From positions 3,745,157-3,809,156 of the forward strand of contig ML682067.1 of assembly GCA_007922195.1 (NCBI GenBank): a stretch of 64,000 nt of DNA, in the 5' to 3' direction. The notes under the pieces are model-generated. The model worked only from the letters and a program-made list of their open reading frames with translations. It searched no databases and was not told where the DNA came from. Below, one piece after another: positions 1 to 13,152 of this stretch (position 1 is the stretch's first letter; each line of letters starts with the position of its first letter). The DNA comes from Podocnemis expansa (lineage: Eukaryota > Chordata > Testudines > Podocnemididae). A program made the translations under genes and the position numbers.

Positions 1-694
1 GACACAATTAATTAATTTCTTCTTATAACAATAAAGGCAAACCCCAGGGAAGTACCGGGATTGGGAATAAATGGATTTTGGACTAGGCTCGAGTATGAAT
101 GTACCATGTTAGAAGCAGGATGGGCATGCCACTTGACTAGACGGGGAAAAACTGGCTGGTCTGTTAAATGTGTGTAGATGGAGATTTCACTCACTTTAAT
201 ACAATCACTAGAAATGACATTGATGTAATAATGGTCACTCTGTTATGGTAACACCCTGTTAAACAGAAAGATAATGATTATATTCCTGTATGTCTCTTTA
301 AAGAAAAACTAAGTGGTGGAATCATAGTTTTGTATCTGATATTTACTTGGCAAGGATTTGTAAACTTGTTAAAACTTCCTAAATACATAGTTTTAAAATA
401 AAAGATCATCAAAGGAAAAGAGGATAGTTTGATGATCATAAATGCAGGAAGGAACCCTGAATGAAACTGCGTGGCCCCACTGAAGTCAATAGCAAAACTC
501 TCTAGGATTTCAGTGGAGACCAGATCTCACGCCTCTTGTAAAACAGGAATTCTAATACAACTCTTATCACCTTTCTAATGTCCAAAGACCATTATGAATC
601 ATATCAGTTCATTTGTGAAAGAAACTGATTGGCTTTATGTCAGGTATTTTTGTATGCTTATTTTGTTTTGGTTTTAGCTTCCAGTACGTTAAAA
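1..694. other. Intergenic, AT-rich, no gene seen
   Basis: I see no ORF with recognisable protein similarity, no exon-like segment and no clear repeat here. The last eight bases (687-694, CGTTAAAA) are the left target-site duplication of the hAT element that follows. Confidence 0.6.
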
Positions 695-1402
695 CTGTGT
701 TTGTCAAACTATGGGTTGTGACCCAGTACTGGGTCACAGACCCCAAGGGACTGGGTCACAGCACCCCACTGCTCCCAGGAAGGGGGGCCGCCGCCCCTCA
801 CTCCCCAGCCGGCAGAGCAGTCCCTGGATGGGCCAAGAGGGCCCCTTAGGGCCCACACCACTGCCCCCCCATGCTGGGGACTGGGCTAGCCAGCCAAAAG
901 TGGCAGCCCGGTTCAGTGCTGGCAGTCCACCCCCCTAGGCCACACGCACTGCTTTCAGCTCTGTGCTGGAGCAGTGGGGAGGTATCAGGAGGCACTGCGG
1001 GGCCCATACTGCTACCCCCCGGCCACACTGCCTCCCGCCCCTTCCCTGCTGCTCCAGCACAGAGCCAAAAGCAGCACCCATGGCGGGGGGGGGGGGCCGG
1101 ACCAGCAGCACTGAAATGGGCTGCCACTTTTTGCTGGCTCACCCGGTCCCTGGCATGAGATGGCCAGCGCAGAGCCTGCCCCTCCCATGGGCCGGCTGGC
1201 CCTTCCCCCCACTGCCGGGGGGGGTTAGTGGGCGCCCTGCAGACGGAGATTCGCCCAGGACCCCGCCCCCCCCCAAGGGATGGCCCTCCCAGCTGGCCAG
1301 CACTGAGTACGGGGGGCCATCCCCACCCCCCCCAGTGGAGGGCTGCAGCATGGCAGAGGTACCTGGAGCTGGGTCCCCTGTCAAAAAGTTTGATGATCAC
1401 TG
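695..1402. mobile_element. Non-autonomous hAT element with GC-rich interior
   Basis: A 708-bp element is bracketed by a perfect 8-bp direct repeat CGTTAAAA (687-694 and 1403-1410), the duplication length of hAT transposons. The ends are imperfect inverted repeats: it starts CTGTGTTTGTCAAAC and ends AGTTTGATGATCACTG. The interior is very GC-rich with G and C homopolymers, unlike the AT-rich flanks. The long open frames inside it on both strands come from the base composition: none resembles a transposase. Confidence 0.85.
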
Positions 1403-1410
1403 CGTTAAAA

Positions 1411-4400
1411 TGTGCCTATATGGCTGGATTTTATGAAATGGATCAGGGAATACCACTCATAAAACCACTGTGTTGATGTTACTGTTTATTCTTTGATGCT
1501 AGAGTTAACATTCTCCAGTACTTCTTCATCTGTCCAGTGGCACCGTAAGCCTTCTGATCATCAGCACAAGTTGCTAATTGAGAGTGATACCCACAACATT
1601 TCTGAGAACATATGCACCTTCAATGCAAAAAGCAATAAAAATACATATAAAAATTAATTCAGGAAACTAAGTCTCATTCCAATAAAACTATTGAGTATGG
1701 GGCAGGGGAGAGAGAAAAAATACACTGAAGTTTATTGTTTTACACGTATGGATTTCAGAACCCTCTTCCTTCTGTCTTGTAGACAAAGCTATATTTTAGC
1801 AGCACTGAAGAGACCTACATAATCATTTTGACATACAAATGACCTGACTCTCAATTAAACTGTCAAATATTTGTCTATTGTTACCTTCTTAACTGGTTTG
1901 TGAGTATACACAAAAATATTATTTAACAATAACAAAAGCAGCATATGTAAAATTAAAACTTATCTTCCAAGAGTGTTATTTAGAAATTATTGTTTAGAAT
2001 TATATTTTAATAGCAAGGGAAGACTAAGGTTGAAATCCTGGCCTCAGTGAAGTCAGTAAGCATTTTGCTATAGACTTTGATATGGCCAGGATTTCACCTG
2101 GGATGTTTAAGGGGTCTGCAGTCTTTAATGTAGAAAGAAGTCAATGTGCTACTTACTCATGTTGCACAACAGTGTTTCAGTGGTAAATTTCATGTGGTCA
2201 AACTTGCTCAGATTTCCAAATGCATCGCTTGAATTAAAAGACTGCATTTTTCAGCTATAATGTTGTGCAAAGAGACCATCCTATACAAGTTCAAATTTGG
2301 TTTTTAGGTTGGAAGAACTTCAAAACTGACTAGCTCACTTTTTTAAATCAACTTAGTGCTTGTCAAAGGTGTGAATGATTTGTGGAATGAAGTCCTCTGT
2401 CATTAACAGAACAAGCATAAGCAGCTTAAACAACAAAGTGCTTGCCTTCCCCATCTGCCCAACCAACACGCTTCAACCCTAACCTTAAGGGACCACTATG
2501 GGACAGGACTGTCCTTGGCCTCTAAAACTGAAGATTCTCTTTGTTGTTGAATGGGGTGTTAGTTTGATATTCTTTTCCAGTAGGAACTGGATTGAGACCA
2601 TTGGTAACTCATTGACATAAAGCAGTGAATAGCCTTCAGGTGTAATGACATTCAGGTTATGTCTATACTGACGGTGGCAAATTTGCTGCCATCACTTTGG
2701 GCTTCAAGGAGCAGATCGTGGCAATAGTGAACTAACTGCACCGCTCCTGGAAGCTGACCCCAGAAGTCCTGGGAGTCAGGGGGCGTAGGGGAAAGCCAAC
2801 CGCAAGTGATTTGCGGTCAGCTTTCCACTAGTATGTAATGGCAGCTTAAAAAGTCGCTGCCATTTACACAAGGAATTTTACGCTCCTTGCGGAAACAGCA
2901 GTCAACTGTCACTGAATTTTCTCCAAGTGTAGGGCTCAGTCACTGCTAAACTGGGCTGGATCTCAAGTGGTAACCAGGAATTAGAACTGTGCCCTATTAC
3001 CAAACACAAGTTCTCTTCTAACTTGCTTGCCATTTGTTAAGACAAGATAGCTTGATGTAGTGGGTCACAGTGCTCAGCAAATTCTCTCTTCTGGCCTTCA
3101 GCATTTTAGTGACAAATGAATGGATATTAAAATTAAAAAGACTTGACTGATTGATCTTTGAGACAGAACTTCCTAACTGGGAGTCCATTTGTACTTGTAT
3201 GTGAAAGAGACAAAGAATTAACGTGGTCCTTAACTCCAATAAAAGGGAAAACCAAATATCAGAGAAATGAACGTTAATTAAAATGAATGATAAAGCTGGA
3301 GTAGTATCCTGCATCTGAGCAATCCTGACCAGTGCACTTTATGTACTTTCAAATAATTTCTACACTTATGTCCATTTGAACCTTATAGATGATGCTAAAA
3401 AGAAAGACACTGGAAAAGTTCTCTCAATAAAACAAATATACTTTTATCTTTAGTTTCTATTCTTAGAGGGGGAGGAAAGGGAGATAACTATCTTAAACAC
3501 AGCAACAGACTTACCAGAGGACTTCCAAAGAAGCTTGAATTTCCTTCTTCTTGAGCTGCTCAGTGATTTTGGGAACCAGTAAAAAAAACGTGCTATTCTT
3601 CTGACAGTTTTGCTAAAGTCATTTCTTATTGCCATAGCTAAAAGAACTCAGTAGTTAACTCAAGAACAACAGAAATATGCAGACAGGATGAAAACAGAAA
3701 GCCCATGAGTACCCATACATAATGTTAGATGCGAACTGAGACTCAGCCTGTATGTCTCGAGACCACCTGTTAGTGCTAAATCCCTCCCCTCTTCGTCATT
3801 CAGCTGGATGCCCTCTAGACCTCTCTCTTTAAAACAAGAAGCAGTTATATTAATAGATGATTTGGCTAAAGAAAGACTAACACTTCAGGGCTGATGAAGA
3901 ATCCTAAGCTGGTGCTGTCTTTTCGAAAAGTTAAAAACTAAATGAATTCTATAGAAAAGCTTTTTTTTTTCAAATCCTTTGTTCCACCCAGCTGCCTTTT
4001 CTAGCTTGCAAAACTGAAAGGAACATCAGACAACTGTATGATAATTGCTTTAGCAAGGGCTCTTTTGAGATAAAAGGATTTTCCTCTGAACAGTGCCAAA
4101 TGGATGGTTTCTTGTAGAATCATTTTATGAAGCTTCTCTGCATTAAAAAAAACCCACGCTTTCTATAGATGAACAATTGGGGTTTTTTTTTAAGTTAACT
4201 GCATGAAGGCATTATAAGGCAATGGCAAAGTAATTTAAACATCTAACTGTTTACTACTATAAAGTGTTCTAAGGTTTTTATATAGGAACTCACTGCTCAA
4301 TGCTTTCAAAGAAAATATTTAAAAAGAGTCAGAGATGCAATATACTAATATATAAATATGTACACCAATGCACTAATATGCAAACACATAACATGTGTTA

Positions 4401-5612
4401 TCACATATATTTTAAAAACTGTATAAACATTTACATTTCCAAACTTTGGTATATTTTCCTGCAATTATGTTACATATTTCCGTCCAGCTCTTCATATCCT
4501 ATATGACTTTTTTCTCCTGAGCCCAAATGTTACAGCTTATTGAAAATCAACACTAACTAACTTATTGAACATAGATCCTTTCACACAAAATTTTAAAACA
4601 CAATAAGCATTTTAACTTATGTTGCACTCCTGTAGACTAAAATATGTAAAATATTTAACCCTATTTTATGTCAGGCATTTTTAACATACTGCCCTTTCTT
4701 AGACACAAACTAGATAGATTGCATTTCCTTTTGTCAACATGACTCTGAAAACAAAACAAACATTTTCATTTATACCAAATCTGTCATAATTCTTCAGTCA
4801 GTGTCAATTAAAATGTAGGAGCCAGGACTCCAGTTGAGAGAGCTGTCTATTGTTCTAGCTGCACACATGCATGCCAGCAGGCATCTAGTAGCAAAGTGAC
4901 AGTTTTAGCACAAAGAGGTCACCAATTCAGAAAATGCGAAGACCAGAGTTAGAGACCCATAACTTCTCTCATCAGATGAAATAATTTTGGGTTAAATAAA
5001 TGGTATAATGGATAAATGAGTAATCAATAATTATGTCACCGCAAACTGTATCTAAAAGCCATATGAAAATTGGGCTACAGATAAAGAAATGCTTATTCAT
5101 ACAGACTGCAAGTAAGTAAAACTTTCTGTTTTACATCTTGAGAGAGTCAACTGAGAAATCAATGTTTTAAGATTAATACTTCAGTGAAAGGGCTTCACTA
5201 CTAATTTTAGCAGAACACTCAGAGAGGGATATTTGTTCCTATAAAAACATTAGTAAGTCATTGTTAGTAAATGTATTTTACTAGTCATTTTAAAAATTCA
5301 GTATAAACAAATAAAACATATCTCAGTGAATGGTAAAATACATTTTCTGATAAAAATTACAATTTAGCAATTTTATATTATACAATTTTTAATACTCTAA
5401 TGAAACATATATATAGTGCATGGCAGACAGTGCCCTGCCCATCAGATAGCAAAATTATAGTTGCTAAATAAATCTTGATTTTTATTCTTAGTGTTCTGCT
5501 GTTAGATTTATAAATGGAGATTACTTATCTGTACCTTGAGGCTCATTTAGATGTGTGTCTTTACTTGTATTCTGCACCATACTCCTAACACTAAATTCGT
5601 AACAAGCAGCAT
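1411..5612. other. Intergenic, no gene seen
   Basis: AT-rich sequence with only short chance ORFs. The one structure I note is a possible small DNA transposon at 2655-2935. Several T or A runs occur but no ordered repeat. Confidence 0.55.
2655..2935. repeat. Possible small DNA transposon (MITE-like)
   Basis: The segment opens with TTATGTCTATACTGACGG and closes near TCTCCAAGTGTAGGGCTC, a degraded inverted match of the type seen in 'gtctacact' MITEs of reptile genomes. The interior is locally GC-richer than its flanks. The termini are diverged and I cannot define a duplication. Confidence 0.35.
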
Positions 5613-5780
5613 AACAAGGAGCCCTGTGATACTTAAAGACCAACAAATATATTGCATGAGCTTTTGTGGGAGAAAATTCCACTTTGTCAGATGCTTTGAA
5701 GACGGGGAACTTACAGAAGTGCCACAGGACTCCTTGTTTGTTTTACTGACCTAGACTAACACCGCTGCCCCTTTGGATCC
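5613..5780. repeat. Penelope-like terminal repeat, palindromic copy
   Basis: This is one of about twelve copies of the same repeat in the window. It reads AACAAGGAGCCCTGTG, then GCATGAGCTTTTGTGGGAG, and closes with the opposite-strand form AGTGCCACAGGACTCC and TAGACTAACACCGCTGCCCC. Both orientations in one copy make an inverted repeat. The same unit sits downstream of the PLE ORF at 35220-35405, which identifies it as the PLE terminal sequence. Confidence 0.8.
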
Positions 5781-6329
5781 TAGCAAGTAGTGTCTGTTGG
5801 TCCTCACCTATGCAATTACCTTCATCATGCTCTGAACAGAGTGCATAAATAACAGCACAGATGACCGTTTCTACCATGAATCAGATAAGAACCAAAGCAG
5901 ACTCTCTTCATCTTACAGCTGCTATTTGCCTGGACATCAGAGAACCACACAGTCTTCAATTGCAGTAGAAAAGTCTCCACCAGAAACTGCTCTAAGATGC
6001 AGCATCAGAGCTGGGACATCTGATCTTCTGTTTTCCTGAGTTAACATATCTGGAAAGGGTCAGATTTTTATGCAAGGGTAGGTTGACATTTGACAAATTA
6101 GCAGGGCCAACCATATCTAGTGAGGATAACGCTGGCTCTGTGAAGGCAAATATGTCACAGAACCTGAGGTAGGAGTGGAGTGGGAGGAAAGGCATACCTC
6201 AAAGGTCTGTCCAGGTTAACAGGGTTATTGCCCCTGGAATGTCAGCCCAGTGCTTCTCTGGAGCAGTAGAGACTCAACTTCCTGTTAATTAGGGAGCTGA
6301 ACAGCTCCCAAGATGGTGTTCCCCACTGC
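5781..6329. other. Intergenic, nothing recognised
   Basis: No gene, exon or repeat recognised. It adjoins the degraded DIRS relic that starts at about 6330. Confidence 0.5.
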
Positions 6330-9300
6330 GTGAAAGCCTTATTTAAGAAAACAAAATTGTGTATTTCTCATTTGTGGTCTTTGGAGAAGAACCTGCTGAG
6401 ATTGTCCATCAGAGAATTCAGTGCACCTGGGAGGTATGTTATTGCATGTAATGTGATTCCTCATGCACCGGTTCCCTAAATTCATTGCCTCCATGCACAG
6501 AGGCAGAGATTTTATTCCATCTTGTTTGTTTTTTTATAAAAGACAGTCACATTATTTGAATGTAATGAATGAGGGGGAGGAATGCATTGCAGGCTAGGTG
6601 TACTGTCCTCTCCTCCAGGAGAATGATATGCATTTTCTGTCCCAGAGACACCATGTGCACTGTGCAATTCAATTGTCCATGCGTGCTCTTTATCCTACGA
6701 GGGGTGCATCAGGAGTGAGGAAAGGAAGTACCACTCACACCTGTTCCAGGTTTGTGCACCATATGAGAGGGGCTCTGATCTTTTTGGAAATTACTTTCAT
6801 AGTCATTTGGACAGACTGGAGCTGGCAATGAATATAAAGCCTGGAGAATGGTGTTACATACATACATGTAGACGTCACTTAACAGAGAAAGACAGGGTCT
6901 GAGCTTGACCTGATTCATCAAGCTGTCTGTGGCCCGAAATCTGTCTGTAGGAAGGTAGGCCTTCTCTGAGAATGACTGTAGGGTCACTCCTTTGAAATCT
7001 ATAGTTTTAATGGGGGTGAAAGTAGATGTTTCTTTGTTTACACAGATCCCCAAGGAGAACAAAACAGGAAGTAAAAACAGAGATGCCAACTTGGACTTCC
7101 TGTTTTGATCTGCTTCTTAAAGAGACAGTTGTCCAGACACAGGAGGACAGTGTATCCCATCTGGCCTGCCACTACACAGAAGACCTTTGTAAAGACTCTG
7201 GGTGCTGGGAGTACTCTGAACCAGTAGTGCTTCGGTCTTGTCAAGAATCAGAAGAAACTTCTATTGGGCTGGTAATATTCACATGGAAGTAAACTTATTT
7301 CATGTTGAGAACCTTGACCCATGTGTCCTCAAACAAAGAAATGACTGATGCCAGTGTCACCATGAAAAATTATGATTTGCAAGGAGCTATATTTAGCAGA
7401 CATACATTTATATTAGGTCTCCATCTTTTTGGTAACTAAGAAATGCTGGGAGTAGAAACCCTCCTCTTAATCTTCATATTCTGCGTGTTCTTTGGTCCCC
7501 CCCTGAAGAAGAGAATCTGCTTTCTGTTCTAATGAAGGATCTTCTTGTGAGAGCGGTCCCTGAAAAGGGGCCAGGAAGGAGGTTTTTGGTAAGGAGCTGA
7601 GTTAAACTTGATTGTGTAGACAGAATGAATGACCTCTAGTACTCTGCTGTCTGTTCTTATTGTCCTCCAGTTGCGTGCAAAGTAGGCAAGATGACTATTA
7701 AAAGTTTGGGGGACAGATTGTATGGCATCAGTATCATGACATGTTTCTTGAGTGCCCCATCAAAAAAACTTTGACTGTTGGATGGGAAGGCAACTGGCAA
7801 CAGACATGGAAGAAGCTGGATATCTGGCTCTTTGCACCCTCTGTTGTTTACATGGCAATCTGCAAGGGCACTGGTGATAAAAATGCTTTGGGTGAAGATT
7901 TGGGTCTGTAAGTTTGCTTGTGTTTTTACTTAGTGGCAGGAGCGTAAATGGTCAAAGAGGTGAGGGTAGTCCTTGAGCAAGTGAAGTGACTTGTTGATCT
8001 TCTCACTGAAAAGATGAGATTCATCAAAAGGCAGGCCCTTGATGGTATTCTGGACTTCATAGGGAAACACCAAATAGTGAAGCCTGATTTGGGCCTCATG
8101 ACTATGGCTGTGGCAATGGCTTTAGATGCAGTATCAGCTGCCTCTGCTGCAACCTGCAGTGAAGTTTTAGCCACCAATCTGCCTTCATTGAGGAGGGCTT
8201 GGAACTGAATCCTGACTTCTTGGGGAAGTTTGTTTCTAAATTCTAGAAACTGGAATAATGTGTGTGAGCATATGTCGCTAACAGTGCCTGGTAGCTAGCA
8301 ATTCTGATCTGAACACATATGATGAAAGTACTTTTTCCTCCCCAGACTATCAAGGTGTTTAGTGCCCTCACCATTTAGAGTCATCTTTTGATGCTGTAAT
8401 CTGGACTTCTCTGAAGCTGCCTGCACCATCCAAGAGTTGGGTATAGGGTGTGTAAACAGAAACTCCCCTTTTTTTGGGGGGGAGGGAGGGGAGACACAAG
8501 GTGCATGAGTATGCCACACAGTGCTAACAGGTACAAAAATGGCCTCACTCACTGGGAGGGCCATGCTACTTGGGCTGGAAGGTCACAAAATGTCCAAGAG
8601 ACCTATCTATGCTGAGTGTCACAGAGCTCCTTGAGAGGAGTTTGATCTCAGCTGCTACCCTCTGGAAAACTTCTTGGTACTGCCTGTGGTCATCAGCCAG
8701 GGAAGGAGATTACGCATTAATTGTCTCCGCTAGTGATGAGGATGAAATAGCCACCATAACTGCAGAATCTATTGGAACTTGATGGTATTTCCTGGAAGAA
8801 GAGGGCCAGTGCAATTCTTGCACGGATCTAAGTCACCTAATGTTTGTAATCCAAGGAATCCAGTAAGACCAGAAGGAAGGACTGACTGGATCAAGGCAGA
8901 AAGGGGCCAAGACACTAGGTACCGAAAGAGCCCCTAAGATCTGTCATGGTTCTGTCTGGACATGTCTCCTTTGGAGAGAAAAGCTCATTAGGAACATCAT
9001 CTGGAGAGAGAATGCTCTAGCCATGAGATTTGGTAAGGGAGAATCCTCTGCTTCTTGAGATGGTTTCTTCTGGTGCTGAAATGCCTCTGAGGGTGACCAG
9101 ACCTGATAAACGAAAAGACTGCAGTAGGATAAAGCAAAAATATCCTCTGGTGAGATAAAGGTTTCAGTTCTTCCTAGACTCAAGGAGACTTAGAAGTTGG
9201 TGGGTAGCAGATCTCATGATCCCAATGATCTAGCACTCACAGGACCCTACCTGGAATGTGCCAAAATTATAGAATGGGAATCCAATCTGGAGCTCTAACC

Positions 9301-9990
9301 TCCTACTGGGAACAAGTGGATGCCGAGATAAAACTGGAGCTGGTACCAATGTCTTCCTTTCTTGGATAGATTTATGTGTACCTAAATCTTTAGACTCTGT
9401 GTGCAAAGATTCACCAAGACAGGAAGAGATCCTTTTTCTTATAAGTGGATCTGGACAGGGATCTGTCCCGGTATCTATGTTTATGTCCCCTCCTCTCAAG
9501 AGAGGGCTTCTTAGACTTAATGGTTTCAGTCTCTGTTCTGGAGCTCATGATCATAGAAGTGATGCTCACTATCTGATACTGTTGTACAAGAGGGTCTCCC
9601 TGGCCTGGATCTGACTGGGCATTGGTGATGCAGGGAGGGGACATGCAGAATCACATGCCCCTAGATTTGCTGCTTGGCTTGTACTAAGCATGCTCAGTAA
9701 CATTGCTGAAATGAACTGCCCTACCCTCCACTGGAAGGTATGTGTTTTCTCTATGACTAGGATCTCATGGTCTTCTCCATGACGCGGTTCTGCACTTGAA
9801 GTTCTCATACCACATGCGTTCAGGAATGGAACGGGCAGCAGATGCTGCATTTGACAGAAATGTTGTGCCTCTCCAAGGAAGCAATGGCAATATTGCTGTT
9901 TGTAACTCATGGAGAAGAAGTGAGAGCAAGAGATACAGTTCTTAAACCTTGGGACTCTGGGCATATAGTCCTTCTCTGGGGAGAGAAAGT
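6330..9990 (-). pseudogene. Degraded DIRS-like retrotransposon (gag, RT, RNase H remnants)
   Basis: The minus strand aligns by eye, in order, with the better-preserved DIRS element at 26987-32894. Near 9964 an ATG opens a Cys-rich N-terminus with RFKNCISC and CHCFLGEAQ, matching GFKTCLRC and CLLCLREAH. An Arg/Ser-rich stretch lies at 9411-9560. Near 8570-8790, SPSLADDHRQYQEVFQRVA corresponds to SPPDEAVAGAKL...HQELLCRVA. At 7926-8180, SLQVAAEAADTASKAIA matches LLQSALDAADAAARNMA. At 7430-7560, EGFYSQHFL matches WGFYSHYFL of the RT. At 6709-7089, IDFKGVTLQSFSEKAYLP matches IEFIGAVLDSVTARASLP. RNase H-like similarity continues to about 6330. There are many stops and frameshifts. No recombinase part or terminal repeat was found, so it is an old truncated copy of a related but distinct family. 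Confidence 0.82.
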
Positions 9991-12963
9991 CCCCCAGCAG
10001 AGGAGGAATTATGCAACTAGGTTAGCTACAAAAAATATGAAAAATATTAAAATTCTAAATAGTAGTTCTAAGCATATTAAAAGCTATCTGCACTATATAT
10101 TTACAAATTCAGAAATAGAGAAAGATTGTAATGGACAAAGAGGACTCTCAGCTTACGTGGCAGTAAGAAGGAGCTGGAGAGGCATTTGCCTGTGCAGTTA
10201 CATATGGTCTCAATTTGGAGGACAAATGGACAGGCACAAACCAACAGTTAACACTACTTCCTACAAATCTCTGGTCTCAGGCACATGGAAGTCATGCATA
10301 TCCATGCATGGAATACATATTTCACTCAAAAGAACCACCTACTGGTTAATCTGCAAAATTCAACCTGAAATAAGGTTCAGCATGTATCTTGCAGCAAAAA
10401 GGTACATGTATGTTGATGTTGTTAAGTATGATGATGGTAATGGGCAAATTCTTGAGAAATGACAATGTGCTTCACATTGCAACCTTAATATTCCTTAAGA
10501 TAGTTTGCTGTAGATTGGGGTCTGTATGTCTGTGTGGGTAAAAATTAAATATGACAAACATGAAAAGCTGTTAACAGGTTAAAAGAGGGATTAAGAATGG
10601 AAACAATAGTTTAGTCTTAATTTTAGTCAACTATCAGGTACTGTTGTCATAATAATAATTAACAACAAATGACTGGGCTTTGATTTGACAGTCAGAAAGA
10701 AAAGTTACTCTCGTAAGCAGTTCCATTCCAGAATACAGAGGAAAATAAAGCCAAAGGCTAGGACTGGAGCGGAAGTGCTGAACAGTTTTATAATGTGATA
10801 TGACAAACACTATAAGACTCAGTAGATGAGAGATCACCTTGCCTGTAGGCTTTAGTTTACTGTGTGCCAAAATTAGTAGATTTCTCCTTGGAAGCTTGCA
10901 TGTAGCTATCTACAAAAGGAACAGAGTCAGAAACAGAAGCCATGCAAGAACCATGAAGCCTATATCCAAGTGTTTCCCAACAGGTGTGCCGTCAGGCATT
11001 AGCAGGTGTGCCACAGAATTTGTTGAAAAATGACTCTGAGTTCTAGATTGGCTCATGAATATTCATGAGTTCATTTGGTGACTATATGGTGGTGTGCCTC
11101 AAAATAATTAGAAGTACCAAGGTGTGCCACAGCAGAGAAGAGGTTGGGAACCACTGCTGTAGCCTATCAATTAGAGATTACAATTCCTATGTTAATTCAT
11201 TCCAGGTTGGTCAGTCTAAGATAAAAGCAGTTTGTACCTACTTTACTTAGTAAAGCTGTACATATCCTTTTCTGAAGCTTGCATTTAGCGTAAGGGATTA
11301 CAAGCTCTTTGCACTTCAGATGAACAAACGTAAAACTTGTACATTTTCTCATCACAGCCAGAAAATATAAAGATGTTTCTTTGCCCTCTACTTTTTGATT
11401 TAGTCTTGGCAGCTATTAGAACATATTAACTAGAATTGGAGTATGAAAGAAAAATATACAAAAAGATAATGTAAAGTCTCTTTTTTTTTTAATCACACCT
11501 CTTTCATTTCCTTCAAATCTCCCACCCCTCACACACATTCTCAAACTACTGTGCCTAAAGGGGAAAAAATCTGTGCTCTTTTGAAACACTAAAGAGCAAA
11601 ATCAAAAAGGTGGTTTTTGGTATTTAGAGCACACTAGAAAAAAATAAACTGACAGCCCAAAACTCCATCCAGACAAATGAAGCGTCATTACTTACTTCCT
11701 GCTGCAAATAGCCAGCCTGCATTTAACTATCATAACAGATAGTTCCATCCAATGACACTAGAACAGTGTTGTTCTCCCACCTCAGTGTCCTTGTCAGTCA
11801 GCAGAACTGAGACCCTATTGCACACCTAGACATTGTACAAACACACCCATTCTGAAAAGCCTACATCCTACAAGGCTTCCTATTGCCTTATTTAGACATC
11901 GAGAGAGAGAGAGAGAACCACTGCAAAAATGGCTCCTGCAGCCAAGGCAGGAAGGAGAAAGATTAACAAGTGGAAAGAAGAAACTTTCCAAGAGAAAAAG
12001 AGGGAGGACAGAACCAGCCAAGGAGAAGAAGGAAAATGAGGGATTTCACTATAATTAAGTGACACTCATAACTGGATAGATACAGTTTGAAGTAGCATGT
12101 TTGATTTCTTCATCCATTTAATCTGCCTTGAGCTAGTTGATCTTCCTACTGAATAGTCTGAGTATCATCATAAAATACTATTAAAAATGAAGCTTGGTCC
12201 CTTAATTACAGGCTAACAGGGCCTGCAAATACTCTGAGGATAATGAGCTCTTCATATCCTTTTCTACCACCTTTTTCTGGTGGAAAAATGGAATGCAATC
12301 GACGAGCTCTAAAAGCAAGTGCGTCAATCCTTTTACCTCCATGGGAAGACTGAGCAAACAAGCCTTTGGGTGATGAGAAGGGGAAAATAGAAGATCCTCT
12401 GAGCAAGAGAGAAAGAAGAATGCAAATAGTAGATTTGTGTCTGGGGCATTTCAATCGTAAAAGACAAACCAACACCCTACTATAAGAAGATACTCTTTGT
12501 GTAGCATAATCTAACAACTGAATCTAAACAATAAGGAAGCAACTAAAGAATCGAAAAGGAACTACAAAATGGAGCCACATTCCTGAAATTAGATCTGCCA
12601 GCAAGGACCTCTGCATCCATTCAGAGAGCCATTAATGTCCATGAGTTCTGCAAGGAAGCAGTGGTGCGGCCTGTGAAGAGATCACTGCAGAATCTACAGT
12701 CCAAGTTAGACAGATCTTTTAAGCAATGTCTACAGTAGGAGCTTCTCCCAACACAACTTTATCAGCCATGAAACACACATCTTTACGTCCCTGACTAACA
12801 AAGATGCGCTGGCAGCAGCTCCTAGTGTAGATGCAGCTGTACCTGCTAACCGGCAAGACATTTTTGCGCTTGTCTTGTTCTTAGGAGGAGATTTTACTAT
12901 ACTAGTACAAAGCACAACTTCGCTGGTATAGCTACATCCATATTAGGAGCACTCTCTTGGTAC
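9991..12963. other. Intergenic; one hAT fragment, no gene
   Basis: AT-rich sequence without recognisable exons. It contains the hAT-like element at 10967-11156, a short GA microsatellite near 11900-11915 and part of a possible MITE near 12700. Confidence 0.5.
10967..11156. mobile_element. Short non-autonomous hAT element
   Basis: It begins CAAGTGTTTCCCAACAGG and ends GAGGTTGGGAACCACTG, so the termini are inverted repeats of the common hAT form. The interior repeats the phrase GGTGTGCC three times. Flanking 8-mers do not match well, so the insertion is old or the ends are slightly misplaced. Confidence 0.65.
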
Positions 12964-13152
12964 AGCAAAACAAATAAGGAGTCCTGTGGCACTAAAAGAT
13001 TAACAAATTTATTTATCGCATGACCTTCCGTGGGAGAAAATCCCACTTCATGAGATGCTTTAAAGATGGAGGAACTTACAGAATGGGAGGAAAATAAAAC
13101 CTGGTAAAGTACATTGGTATTCCTATACTGGTACTCCACAAACTAGTATAGA
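12700..13152. repeat. Possible MITE interrupted by a Penelope-like repeat
   Basis: The left side has AATGTCTACAGTAGGAGC and the right side ends ACTAGTATAGACAATTGA, an inverted pair (gtctac/gtagac type). The Penelope-like terminal repeat at 12964-13095 lies between them, which suggests a later insertion into the MITE. The termini are weak. Confidence 0.35.
12964..13095. repeat. Penelope-like terminal repeat, single arm
   Basis: It reads AATAAGGAGTCCTGTGGCAC, then GTGGGAGAAAATCCCACTTC and CTTACAGAATGGGAGG. Only one arm of the palindrome is present, matching the left arms at 40649 and 56404. Confidence 0.8.

Noticed and set aside
846..1436. Long open frames on both strands
   Set aside because: They coincide with the GC-rich interior of a hAT element with a perfect 8-bp duplication. 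Pro/Gly/Ala-rich translations occur in several frames and have no domain.
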